Shown: positions 1 to 9,735 of the stretch, in pieces
Numbering within the stretch: the first letter of the stretch is position 1
Layout: every line of letters begins with the position of its first letter
Assembly: GCF_904849725.1 (NCBI RefSeq)
Contig: NC_058523.1
Coordinates: 208,347,689-208,411,688 of the forward strand
DNA length: 64,000 bases
Origin: Hordeum vulgare subsp. vulgare
Lineage: Eukaryota > Streptophyta > Magnoliopsida > Poales > Poaceae
Reading direction: 5' to 3'
Program-made: the position numbers and the translations under genes
The notes under the pieces: generated by a model
What the model saw: only the letters and a program-made list of their open reading frames with translations
Told to the model about the DNA's origin: nothing
Databases searched by the model: none

Positions 1-1306
1 TCCTATTCTCTGGGCAGAACTTCGTTTCCGCTGAAATATTTGGGCCTCCCACTTTCCGCCTGGCAGCTCAAAAAGGATGATTTCCAATTCCTTGAGGACA
101 AGGCGGCGAATAAATTGACCACCTAGGACGGCCAAAACATCACCACCATCGACCGCACCACCCTTGTCAGCTCCGTCATCACCTCCCAAGCGGTCTTTGC
201 CATCACACCTCTCATTGTCCCTGCTTCCATCCTGGAAAACCTCAACAAGCTTGAGAGAGCTTTCCTCTGGTTAGGTTCAAACAAGACTACTGGGGCCAAG
301 TGCAAGGTAAACTGGGATCTTGTGTACTGTCCCAGGGATTGTGGCAGCCTTGGTGTCCTTAACACTGACAAGTTTGCCCGAGCTCTCCGCCTTCGTTGGC
401 CTTGGAATGAGTGGAAGGAACCGCACAAAGTGTGGGTGGGCTTCGGTAACCCTTGTATCGAGGAGGACCTCGATTTCTTCTATGCCTGGATGACCATCTC
501 GGTAGGCAATGGTGCCAAAACACCTTTTTGGGACTCCCCATGGAAACCGAAGGACATCGCCCCTCTAATCTTTGAGGCCTCCAAGAGGAAGAACTGGAAG
601 GTCCGAGAGGCTCTTGCTGGAAATGCCTGGATCTTCAAGATTGGCGACGACCTTACCGCCACTGGTATACACATTTGCCAATTCTTCACCCTCTGGATGC
701 TTGTGAGCGAGGTCATTCTAGACGACCATAGGGAAGACGACATTGTTTGGAAGCATGCTAACGACGGCGCTTACTCTACAAGCTCTACCTATCGGGCCCA
801 ATTCCTCGGTCTGACTTTGTCCCTCATGGACACCATGGTCTGGAAGGCTTGGGAACCACCTAAAGTCAAGTTCTTCGCCTAGCTTGCTTTGCAGAAACGT
901 TTGTGGATGGCCGATCGTCTTGAGAACGAGGTTGGACAAAATGTGGGTTATGCCCTTTTTGTAAAAGGGATTTGGAGACCGGCACACATGTTTTCTACAA
1001 GTGCCGCTTCACGATTTGGCTCTGGAACCTCGTCATCCAAAAGTACGGCCTTCACCATTTGAACACTCAGCTCTGGCATCAGAAGAGGTCGGTCATAGAT
1101 TGTGGGAAAGGCACACCGACATGCAGAACTCCAACAGAAAAGCCTTGGCAACCCTCACGATGCTCGTCTCTTGGACGATTTGGAATGAACGAAATGCTCG
1201 TGTTTTGTGTAATAAGAGTGCACCACCCCCATTTCTCCTAAGAGCCATCAGCAAAGAGGCTAATCTTTGGGTCGCGCAGGCGCAAAAGATTTCGGGTCTA
1301 TTGTAA
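1..1306 (+). pseudogene. LINE (L1-type) ORF2 C-terminal remnant: reverse transcriptase end plus zinc-binding domain
   Basis: The first frame opens with FPLKYLGLPLS, the motif at the end of plant L1-type reverse transcriptases, and continues with a typical post-RT region (WNEWKEP, FWDSPW, WKAWEPPKVKFFA). A frame change near 945-950 leads into the zf-RVT zinc-binding domain (CPFCKRDLETGTHVFYKC, from 951), and a second frame change leads into the usual C-terminus LVSWTIWNERNARV (about 1170-1300). There are in-frame stops near 121 and at 880. The endonuclease and catalytic RT core would lie upstream of the window. The family normally nicks DNA and primes reverse transcription at the target; this copy cannot. 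The call rests on domain motifs and is secure; the subfamily is not known. Confidence 0.9.
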
Positions 1307-1435
1307 TTCGCGAGTAATTGCCATGCCGGTTTGAGCAGGCCTTTTAACACTCCCTAACTCTTCACCCTTATTTAATAGATGAGGCAAATCTTATGCCTCC
1401 GTTTAATTTTTTTTTGATGTGTTTGCAGGGGCTAG
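1307..1435 (+). repeat. LINE 3' untranslated tail
   Basis: Following the last LINE codons there is a short imperfect hairpin (GAGGCAAATCTTATGCCTC, 1380-1398) and a T-run. Similar GAGGCAAA...TTTGCCTC stems are common near the 3' ends of grass L1 elements. No clear poly(A) tail or target-site duplication is visible, so the downstream boundary is an estimate. Confidence 0.45.
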
Positions 1436-2315
1436 TCGATCTTCGCACAGCGCGTGTGATTGAGTTAATCAGGGGTATGAGTAGCATGTGAAGCGCTATG
1501 CCATTCTCCATTTTATTTCATCTCATCGGTTTTCCTTTTCAAGTTCCTGGAGTTGATGATTACCTCCGGGAAGGGGAGGATGGCTAGAACAGATTCTAGA
1601 AGATATTTGCTCTTCATGATAGCTTTGTCTTCCACTTCCACTTCCACTCCCACTTCCTCTTCTTCTCCTATTCATTTTTTGGACGAAACTCTTCTCTTGT
1701 TCTTGAATAGACAGTTCTGTACTTATATCCCCAATTATGTGCAGTTTCTAACACACAATTTATGCCAAATTGAACTATATTTAAGTTTTTTAAACTGGTG
1801 AAGCATTACTCTACCCCAAACTCACCAAGCAGAGAGTAGTTATGAACGAAATCATAGAATTGTGAATTTTATTGTACTAACGCCTGCATATGTATGTACT
1901 ACGTAGTAAAATTGAAGAAAACAGCACCGCAATAACGATAAAATAGAAGAAGCCCATGTAAACAAAGTCCAAAGACATCCATCGTACAAATGCAATCCTT
2001 TTTGGGTGGAAAAGAAGAGACTGGGGGTCCATGCCATCACTGTAGTAATAAGATGGCAGCATGTTCAATTGGCTAACAACCTCTGGAGGAAGGTACCCGA
2101 TAGAGTGGTAGTAGGAGAGAATCTTTCGTCGATGGGGATGGCCACCGGAGAAAGCATGTAACCCCTGAACCAATATCCACAGAATGTGAACCATCCTTTT
2201 CCATTTTGTTTGTGTGTGTTGGTCGATTCAGTGTCAGGTGACGACTGAGACCTTGAATACGCTCATCGCCGCCGCGGTTCACCACAGGCTGTTGCAGTGC
2301 ATCCACGCCGTGTTC
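1436..2315. other. Unassigned DNA without a recognisable gene
   Basis: No known domain, LTR, terminal inverted repeat or RNA gene is recognised here. The stretch has mixed composition with some CTTCCACTTCC-type pyrimidine repetition near 1630-1670. The only open frame of any interest is on the minus strand at 1877-2194, listed separately. Confidence 0.5.
1877..2194 (-). CDS. Hypothetical 105-residue ORF with one likely membrane segment
   Basis: This minus-strand frame is open for 105 codons. It has a polar N-terminal half (HPHRRK, SYYHSIGYLPPEVVSQL) and a hydrophobic stretch, FVYMGFFYFIVIAVLFSSILL, near residues 77-97 that could cross a membrane. I do not recognise a family. No promoter, start context or neighbouring exon supports it. 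It could be a captured gene fragment or a chance ORF; the chance reading is more likely in transposon-rich DNA. Confidence 0.12.
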   Translation of the reverse strand: MVHILWILVQGLHAFSGGHPHRRKILSYYHSIGYLPPEVVSQLNMLPSYYYSDGMDPQSLLFHPKRIAFVRWMSLDFVYMGFFYFIVIAVLFSSILLRSTYICRR

Positions 2316-2480
2316 TACTCCTTTCGTTTCTAATATTTTTTTTAAAGATTCTACTACGGCCTACGTATGGACGTATATAAATATATTTTAAAATATAAAT
2401 TCATTTATTTTACTTTGTATGTAGTCTGTAGTAAATTTTTTAAAAAGACTTATATTTTAAAATGAAATGAATATATATGA
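2316..2480. repeat. Degenerate Stowaway-like MITE
   Basis: The left end, TACTCCTTTCGTTTCTAAT, resembles the CTCCCTCCGTTCC Stowaway terminus. The interior has the family's AT-rich pattern with the paired motifs CTACGGCCTACGTATGGACG and TGTATGTAGTCTGTAGTAAA, then TTTTAAAAAGACTTATATTT. The right terminal inverted repeat has decayed to ATGAAATGAATATAT, so the right edge is approximate. Stowaways are non-autonomous Mariner-type elements inserting at TA. Confidence 0.6.
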
Positions 2481-3040
2481 AGGCCATGTTTTCTTTTCAA
2501 AAAGGAGGCAAAAAGCTCTGCCTCATCGAACTTACTAACGGTCGGGGACAACATGTCTACTCTTGCATCATCAACCTCAAATGCTTAGCGTCATAAATTG
2601 GCCTCAACCTATATCTTAGTAGTGGTGACTATTCTTGCAGTTCTCTCATTTATTTTATTTTATTGGCAACAAATATTTTGGATATTATTTTATTGGCACA
2701 GAAAATACTAAAGAACTAAAAAGTTTTGGAATATTTTGGCAACAAATACTGACGTGTATTTCACATGCACGATGGACTTACATTTATGTCGGTCTCGGTA
2801 AAAGAACAATGCTCCAAATTTTCGGATTTTACTATAACAAAGGGGGCACGTGAGCTCGAGCTCACAAACTCCATGTCCTTGTGTATGACCTTCCCCTGAG
2901 TACCATATATGCATGTGGTAGCTAGTGGATCTCATGGTTATGATAGCAGCTACCATTTTGACAAGTAAGTTAGCATTAATGAGCTCAATCTGACTAAGAA
3001 CTGATAGTTGTGTGTCCAAGTAACCTGATCGTGATACAAC
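2481..3040. other. Unassigned AT-rich DNA
   Basis: No gene or element boundary is recognised. A palindromic GGAGGCAAAAAGCTCTGCCTC at about 2504-2524 resembles the LINE tail hairpin seen at 1380 and could be a LINE 3' scrap on the minus strand, but this is weak. The last five bases before 3041 (ACAAC) are the expected left TSD of the outer Copia element. Confidence 0.4.
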
Positions 3041-3545
3041 TGTTGGAGATATGCCCTAGATGCAATCTACGTGTTTATGAATAAATATAGTCCTTCAACA
3101 TTACTAATGATGTGTACTAACAAGTATGTGACTAGTTTGTGAGACTATGCATCGTATGATGAGTGTTCTAAATGGTCCCTAACCGAAAGAATTGTGTGGG
3201 CGCCCAACCAATTAGACTAATATCGACGTAGTCGGATCCGAGTCAAGATAAGAGTCTGAGTTGGACAGACCCAACTATGAGACGCAACGATAGGTCATCT
3301 ATGAGTCTCTAGTACAACATATGTTCTTTGTCCTAAAACCTGAGCTGGCGCATGTACTCGGGATGGTGACAAACCTGCTTTGGGCCGATCAAACGTTACT
3401 CCATAACTGAGTGATTATAAAGGTAGATTTCGGGATTATCCACACCCATGATGCGAGTCATGATCGAGCAAGATGAGATTTACCCCTCCAAACAGGAGAG
3501 ATATACTCTGGACCCCTTGGATGATCTGACCTGGATAAGCATGGC

Positions 3546-4460
3546 CAGGGACGATAATACTGCCCGGTCACCCCGGGCACGTGCCCGGGCTCCAGAGCTG
3601 CCAATTTTCCAAGTGGCCGGAGTCACAATCTGTTAATAGGTACTCCTTCCGTCTCAAAATAAGTGTCGCAAAATTTATACTAAATTTATACAAATTTTAT
3701 ACTAGATCAACGACATTTATCTTGGAACGGAAGGAGTACAATATACGCTCAGAAATACATCTGGTTCATGAATTGAGCTACACAGATGTTATTTATTGCT
3801 TCTTAGGCTTACTCACGTCAAAGGCCCATCCATTAATTACTACCTTACATGGACCAAATAGGTAGTCAGTTCGTGCATGTGAATCTATCGCTCGCCTGGA
3901 CGCCTATTCGTGTGTGCGTCACGCTGCGCGACATGCCCTAACAACTCGGTGGTTGAAGGCAGCTACCGGCGGCAGCAGGACTGCAAGAGATGATGCACAG
4001 CCGGGCCTAATCAGGCTACGACTCCTGCAAGCAACAATCGGGATCGAAAGCAGAAGCATGAAAGTCAAAGCGGCAGCCCCTTGTGTTTCCGGCTCCGTCT
4101 TTGGCAGATGGTACTCCTTGTCACCGTCGACACTTCAATTCAATGAATATTTTGTAATTTGATAATCTGTTGCATCTTGTAGATTTCTTTTTTCACTTCA
4201 ATTTAATGCAAATTTTATTATTCGATAATATGTTGTATCTTGTAGATTATCATGTGTGCACATGGATGAGAATCGGAGATTGAACTTTTATTTAGTATTG
4301 TATCTCATGTTTTTATTTATTTCTATAATGTATGGAATATTAATGTGTATATTGCACACCAGGTTTGTCTAAATATATGATACTTGTGGTGTTGCTAGAC
4401 CAAAGTAAATCTTAGCTTACGACGTGCCTAGGCTTATACAATTCGCTAGCTCCGCCACTG
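3546..4460. mobile_element. hAT-like DNA transposon, non-autonomous
   Basis: The element lies between an 8-bp duplication, AGCATGGC (3538-3545) and AGCACGGC (4461-4468), which differ at one base; 8 bp is the hAT target-site length. The right end reads TAGCTCCGCCACTG, the reverse of the CAGTGGCGGAGC terminus frequent in grass hAT-like elements; the left end CAGGGACG matches it only partly. No transposase frame is present. The interior is AT-rich on the right (4130-4400) and carries a nested Stowaway. Confidence 0.7.
3643..3736. mobile_element. Stowaway MITE, 94 bp, TA target duplication
   Basis: Terminal inverted repeats CTCCTTCCGTCTCAAAATAA and, at the other end, CTTGGAACGGAAGGAG pair over about 26 bases including the CGACA step. 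TA dinucleotides flank it at 3641-3642 and 3737-3738. This is a short deletion-type Stowaway, mobilised in trans by Mariner transposase, inserted in the hAT-like element. Confidence 0.92.
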
Positions 4461-4811
4461 AGCACGGCCATGCGACGAGGATTATAGATAATTCAAAGTG
4501 TTGACCGGATCCAACGAAACGAGAAAGAAGTCATGCTTCAACAAAGATGACCATGTCGCCTTGAGCATGACAACATATATCGCGTGGAAAAGGGAATAGA
4601 AGTGTGAAGTACAGGTTCGCCTAACGAACTTCATCATACACTTGGAGTTGACATGCTTTGCTAGAGGCCGCTACCGACTAGTCGAGCCGGATGTGATCTG
4701 ACTTGCGACCAAGTGAACGAGAACCTAAGGGGTCGCACGCTTAAGGGAATAAACTACTCGTGGGCTTTAGGATCCATGCGAGGACCAAGAGTTGAGCCTT
4801 AGACGGATGCC

Positions 4812-4819
4812 TATATATA
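4812..4819 (+). promoter_or_regulatory. TATA box of the outer Copia LTR
   Basis: TATATATA lies in GCCTATATATAGTG about 400 bases before the LTR end, the usual U3/R position for Copia LTR promoters. Transcription would start roughly 30 bases downstream. Confidence 0.55.
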
Positions 4820-5219
4820 GTGTAGGTGCAACACACTTATTCAGTTGATCGCTTAGGCGCCGTCGTTAGGGCTTTGCATGTGTTGCAACTAGCCACCTCC
4901 ACTCTCCACTGACTGTGTGATCAGACCTAGAAGTCCACCACACGATGTTCCTCCTGCACGTGCGGATACCATTCGAGGCGGTGCACTTGCGCCGCTCTGG
5001 TGAACCTGCATGTGGAATCTAGCGATATGCTATTCGAGGGAGATTGGACGAGGAGGAGACGTACCTCATGGACGCGTTGCCCCAACTCTACTTCTGCTGC
5101 ATGGCACTGCGCGTCTAGTGGTAACGATCTGTGATCCATCTCCGTAGCATGTTCTTGGATGTTCTGCACGTAGGAAATTTTTAATTTTCATGTGATGCAC
5201 CTACAGTAGTTCCCAATAG

Positions 5220-5347
5220 TGGTATCAGAGCCTCTCCTATAGGTTTTAGTTTCAGGTCGGATGCATATTTGATATGTGGAGGCGGCGGATGAGATCTGTC
5301 ATCGTTCATGAGGTAGGCTATGTGCAAGGTTGATGAGATCAACTACA
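5220..5347 (+). other. PBS and truncated leader of the outer Copia element
   Basis: TGGTATCAGAGCC (5220-5232) complements the 3' end of initiator tRNA-Met, which primes minus-strand DNA synthesis. About 115 bases of leader follow before the Angela-like element begins; the last five, CTACA (5343-5347), would be the left TSD of that insertion. Confidence 0.8.
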
Positions 5348-7124
5348 TGTAAGAAATATGCCCTAGAGGCAAAAATAAAATAGTTATTATTATATTTCCT
5401 GTTTCAAGATAACCGTTTATTATCCCTGCTATAATTGTATTGAATGGAAACATAAATACATGTGTGGATACATAGACAAAATATTGTCCCTAGTAAGCCT
5501 CTAGTTGCCTGACTCGTTGATCAAAGATGGTTAAGGTTTCCTAGCCATAGACAAGTGTTGTCACTTGATAACGGGATCACATCATTAGGAGAATGATGTG
5601 ATGGACAAGACCCAAACTATAAACATATCATGTGATCGTGTTATTTTGTTGCTATTATTTTCTGCATGTCAAGTATACATTCCTATGACCATGAGATCAT
5701 GTAACTCACTGACACATGAGGAATGCCTTATGTGTCTCAAACATTGCAACGTTACTGGGTGACTATAAAGGTGCTCTACAGGTATCTCCGAAGGTGTCCG
5801 TTGAGATGGCATGCATCAAGACTGGGATTTGTCACTCCGTGTGATGGAGAGGTATCTCGGGGCCCACTCGGTAATACTACATCACAAACAAGCCTTGCAA
5901 GCAATGTGTCTAAAGAGTTAGCCACGAGATTTTGTATTACGGAAAGAGCAAAGAGACTTGCCGGTAACGAGATTGAAATAGGTATGGCGATACTGACGAT
6001 CGAATCTTGGGTAAGTAACATACTGAAGGACAAAGGGAATGATATACGAGATTGTGTGAATCCTTGACATAGAGGTTCAACTGATAAGATCTTCATAGAA
6101 TATGTAGGATCCAATATGGGAATCTAGGTCCCGCTATTGTATATTGGCCGGAGAGTGTCTCAGGTCATGTCTACATAGTTCTCGAACCCGGAGGGTATGC
6201 ACACTTAAGGTTCGGTGACGTTTTGGTACAATTGAGTTATAGGTGCTAGTGACCGAATGTTGTTCTGGACGTCACGAGGAGCTCCAGAATGGTTCGGAGG
6301 TAAAGATTGATATATAGGAAGTCCTATTTTGGTCATCGGAAAAGTTTCGGGCTCATCGGTAGTGTACCGGGAGTGCCGGGAGGGTGCCGAGGGACCACCG
6401 GGAGGGGTGTGACGACCCAAGAGCCTTATGGGATGTGAGAGGAGGTGTACTAGCCCCTGGTGGGCTGGCCTAAGCCTCTCTCAAAAGCTCATGCGGCTAG
6501 GAGTGGAGATAAAAGGAAAAAGTCCTTCAAAAGGAAAGGAAGGAGGAGTCCTCCCAAAGTAGTCCACCTCCCTTGTGGGAAGGTTTACTCTTCCTTGTAG
6601 GGTTCGACCGACCCCTTCTCCTTGGAGTAGGGGCCAAGGATGCCTCCCCTCCCCTCTTCCTATATATACTAGAGGTTTTGAGGGTTTTGAGACATAGAAA
6701 TCAGCCACGTGCTGCCCTCTCTCTAGATCTGTTTCTCCTCTAGTCTAGTTTCATCAGTGCTTAGGGGAAGCCGTGCTGGAATAGCTCCACCACCATCGCC
6801 GTCACGCCGCCGCGCTGCCGCAGAACTCATCTACCTCTCCGCGCCCTCTTGCTGGATCAAGAAGCCGGAGATCGTCGTCGAGTTGTACGTCTGCTGAACG
6901 TGGATGTGTCGTCCGTTCGGCGCTAGATCGGGACAGATCGTGGGACGACAGCGATTTGGATCACGAAGATGTTCTACTACATCAACCGTGTTTCTTAATG
7001 CTTCCCTCTTAGCGATCTACAAGGGTATGTGGATCCGATCTCCCCTCTCGTGGATGATCATCACCATGATAGGTCTTTCGTGTGCGTAGGAATTTTTTTG
7101 TTTCCCATGCAACGTTCCCCAACA
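5348..7124 (+). repeat. 5' LTR of the Angela/BARE1-like element
   Basis: The LTR is 1777 bp, a normal length for this family. It begins TGTAAGAAATATGCCCTAGA, with the expected TGTTGG altered to TGTAAG, and ends CGTTCCCCAACA directly before the PBS. The motifs GGTATCTCGGGGCCCACTCG, GTCTACATAGTTCTCGAACC and CTCTTGCTGGATCAAGAAG are characteristic of the family. The open frames inside it are not conserved genes. Confidence 0.92.
6661..6668 (+). promoter_or_regulatory. TATA box of the Angela-like LTR
   Basis: TATATATA in CCTATATATACTAGAGG, about 460 bases before the LTR end, matches the BARE1-type promoter position (CCTATATATA followed by GAGGTTTT). Confidence 0.7.
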
Positions 7125-7125
7125 G

Positions 7126-7137
7126 TGGTATCAGAGC
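7126..7137 (+). other. PBS of the Angela-like element (initiator tRNA-Met)
   Basis: TGGTATCAGAGC follows the LTR end after one spacer base, as in BARE1-type elements, and complements the 3' end of plant initiator tRNA-Met. Confidence 0.9.
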
Positions 7138-8354
7138 AAGGTTCATGCGTAGATGACATCTCGAGTAGAACACAAAAGAGTTTGTGGGCGTTGATGTTCA
7201 ATTTGCTTCCATCCTTAGTCTTTTCTTGATTCAATGGTATTGTTGGATTGAAGCGGCCCGAACCAACTTTACTCGTACGCTTATGAGAGACCGATTTCAT
7301 TGACTGACATGCAACTTGTTGCACAAAGATGACTGGCGGGTCTAACTTAAGTTGAATCGGATTTGACCAAGGCGGTCCTTGGAGAAGGTTAAATAGCAAT
7401 TTTCATATCACCGTTGTGGCTTTGTGTATGTAAAATGCGGTCATACTAGATACCCATAGCAGCCACGTAAAATTTGCAACAACAAGTTAGAGGATGTCTA
7501 ACTTGTTTTTGCAGGGTATGCTTGTGATATGATATGATCGATGACATGATATGATATATTGGATGATCATGTTGTAATAGTTAAATATCGACTTGCACGT
7601 CGATGCTACGGCAACCGACAGGAGCCATAGGGTTGTCTTTAATTTTTTTTGCGCTTGCAGATGCTCTTGCTATATCGCTAGACAATATCTTTAGTAGTAA
7701 CAACACAGATAGCGCGACAACCTCGATGGCAGCACGATGATGGAGATCATGGTTCGGCGCCGGTGATGATGGAGATCATGCCGATGTTTTGGTGATCGAG
7801 ATAAAGAAGCACAAGTTCATGGTCATATCATTTCACTTATGATTTGCATGTGATGTTAATCCTTTTATGCACCTTATTTTGCTTAGGATGAGGTAGCTTT
7901 ATAAGGTGATCTCTCACTAAAATTTCAAGATAAAATGGTGTTCTCCCCGATTGTGCACCGTTGCGACAGTTCGTTGTTTCGAGACACCATGTGATGATCG
8001 GGTGTGATAAACTCAACGTTCACATACAACGAGTGCAAAATAGTTGCACACACGGATCACTCAGGTTAAACTTGATGAGCCTAGCATGTACAAATATGGC
8101 CTCGAAACACAAGAGACCGAAAGGTCAAGCATGAATCATATAGTTGATATGATCAACATGGAGATGTTCACCATTGAAACTAATCTCAACTCACGTGATG
8201 ATCGAACTTGAGTTAGTGGATTTGGATCATGCGCCACTCGGATGACTAGAGGGATGTCTATTTGAGTGGGAGTTTATTAGTAATATGATTAGCTAAACTC
8301 AATTGTCTTGAACATAGTCTAAATAATCTTTGCAAAATTTTATGTTGTAGATCA
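7138..8354 (+). other. Untranslated leader of the Angela-like element
   Basis: This 1.2 kb stretch between PBS and gag has no conserved ORF. It is the long leader typical of this family, with small direct repetition such as ATGATATGATATGATC near 7530 and a GATGATGGAGATCATG repeat near 7735-7780. Packaging signals would be expected here, but none can be pointed to. Confidence 0.7.
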
Positions 8355-9060
8355 ATGGCTCGCGCAGTAGCAACCCTGAATTTTAATGCGTTCCTAGAGA
8401 AAGCTAAGTTGAAAGATGATGGAAGCAACTTTGTTGACTAGGCCCGTAATCTGAGCCTCATTCTTCAGGCTGCCCAAAAGTGATATGCCATTGATGAACC
8501 ACTAGGTGCTGAGCCACCCCAACATGCGTTTCCTGAAGTTATGAACGTCTGGCAAACGCGCAAGGATGACCACTTGTCAGTTCAATGTGCAGTTTTGTAT
8601 GGCTTAGAACCGGGACTTCAAAGATGTTTTGAACGTCATGCAGCATATGAGATGTTCCAGGAATTGTAGTTTATCTTTGAGAAGAATGCCCGGATCGAGA
8701 GGTATGAGACCTCCGATAAGTTCCATGCTTGCAAAATGGAGGAGAACAGGTCTATCAGTGAACATATGCTCAGAATGTCTGGGTACTCTAACCGTCTGGC
8801 TGAGCTGGGAATTGCTCTCCCGTCGGAGGCTATCACTGATAGAGTTCTTCAGTCACTACCACCAAGCTATAAAGGCTTTGTGTTGAACTATAACATGCAA
8901 GGGATGAATAGATCACTCGCCGAGCTGTTTGCGATGATGAAAGTCGCAGAGTCGGAAATCCACAAGGAGCATCAAGTGTTGATGGTCAATAAGACGACTA
9001 GTTTCAAGAAAAACGGCAAGGGGAAGAAGAGTAACTCCAAGAAGAGTGGCAAAGCTGCTG

Positions 9061-9322
9061 TGTGATAGCCTGGCTTATTAGGATGATAGACTACTCATAT
9101 CAATAAGGAATTCATTCTCTTTCGGGAGCCCATTCGAACAGAACTCCTAGGTTAAGCGTGTTCGGCTTAGAGTAGTTCTAGGATGGGTGATCGACCGGAA
9201 GTTGTTCCCGGGTGCGCAGGAGTGAGGACAAAGTGCGCAGAAAAGACTTGTTTTGATATGTCGGGCCAGTCTAGATCCCGCCAGGAGTAACGACCACTGG
9301 CGGGTGTGTCCGGGGCGTTACA
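9061..9322 (+). repeat. Cassandra 5' LTR with 5S-like Pol III control region
   Basis: It begins TGTGATAGCC and ends GGGGCGTTACA. Positions about 9129-9223 resemble 5S rRNA from roughly base 28 onward: CCCATTCGAACAGAACTC, GGTTAAGCGTG (box A type) and AGTAGTTCTAGGATGGGTGA (box C type). The first quarter of 5S rRNA is missing, so it is not a functional rRNA gene. Confidence 0.9.
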
Positions 9323-9398
9323 AGTTGGTATCAGACCCGACCCTCGTGGTTACACGGATGTTTGCGGACAGGTATGCGGTTATGTTGTTCATGACGTT

Positions 9399-9632
9399 TG
9401 TGACCCGTCGTGAAGGAATTCCTTTTTTTCCGGGAGCCCATTCGAACAGAACTTCCCAGGTTAAGCGTGCTCGGCTTGGAGTAGTTCTAGGATGGGTGAC
9501 CGACCGGGAAGTTGATCCCGGGTGCGCATGCGTGAGGACAAAGTGCGCAGAAAAGACTTGTATTGATATGTGGGGCCAGTCTAGATCCCGCCAGGAGTAA
9601 CGACCGCCGGCAGGTGTGTCCGGGGCGTTACA
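9399..9632 (+). repeat. Cassandra 3' LTR with 5S-like Pol III control region
   Basis: It begins TGTGACCC and ends GGGGCGTTACA. It is 28 bases shorter than the 5' copy because of a different segment near its start. Its control region (GGTTAAGCGTGCTCGG, then TAGGATGGGTGACC) is closer to real 5S rRNA than that of the 5' copy, with box C intact. Confidence 0.9.
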
Positions 9633-9735
9633 TGTTGCCCCTCCGATGAAGAAACCCAAGTCTAGACCCAAGCCGGAAACTGAGTGCTACCATTGCAAGG
9701 GGACTGGTCACTAAAAGTGGAACTGCCCCAAGTAT

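Larger units (their letters stand above)
3041..5218 (+). repeat. 5' LTR of the outer Copia element, split by a hAT-like insertion
   Basis: The LTR starts TGTTGGAGATATGCCCTAGA and ends at CCCAATA immediately before the PBS, the position where Triticeae Copia LTRs end with CCCAACA. Without the hAT insertion and its duplicated 8 bp it is about 1255 bp. It is related to, but clearly different from, the Angela LTR starting at 5348. Confidence 0.75.
9061..9632 (+). mobile_element. Cassandra-like TRIM retrotransposon with 5S rRNA-derived LTRs
   Basis: Two similar LTRs (9061-9322 and 9399-9632) flank a 76-bp interior that starts with TGGTATCAGACC, a tRNA-Met PBS. The 5-bp flanks TGCTG (9056-9060) and TGTTG (9633-9637) form a TSD with one mismatch, and deleting the element restores the gag frame around GKAVAPP. 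Both LTRs carry a 5S rRNA-like block with the internal control region, the hallmark of Cassandra. It has no coding capacity, and the short interior lacks an obvious polypurine tract. It must be mobilised by proteins of other elements. Confidence 0.92.
8355..9735 (+). pseudogene. Copia gag of the Angela-like element, stopped and interrupted
   Basis: Translation starts at 8355 (MARAVATLNFNAFLEKAKL) after AGATCA, the family start. The gag core with SLPPSYKGFVLNYN and ELFAMMKVAESEI lies at about 8840-8960, a lysine-rich stretch at 9000-9060, and the zinc knuckle CYHCKGTGH-KWNC at about 9688-9730. Stops fall near 8440, 8480, 8668 and inside the knuckle. The frame is split by Cassandra between 9060 and 9633; the flanks rejoin in frame across a 5-bp duplication. 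Gag would form virus-like particles around the element RNA; this copy cannot. Confidence 0.88.

Noticed and set aside
5723..6114. Overlapping 112-114 residue frames on both strands in the Angela LTR
   Set aside because: The region is standard Angela/BARE1 LTR sequence without coding function.
9129..9223. 5S rRNA gene
   Set aside because: The similarity starts about a quarter into 5S rRNA, is duplicated 340 bases further on and lies in LTRs with a PBS between them; it is the Cassandra control region, not an rRNA gene.
9253..9671. Two ORFs of about 115 residues on opposite strands
   Set aside because: They lie across the Cassandra LTRs and their 5S-derived parts; no protein is expected.
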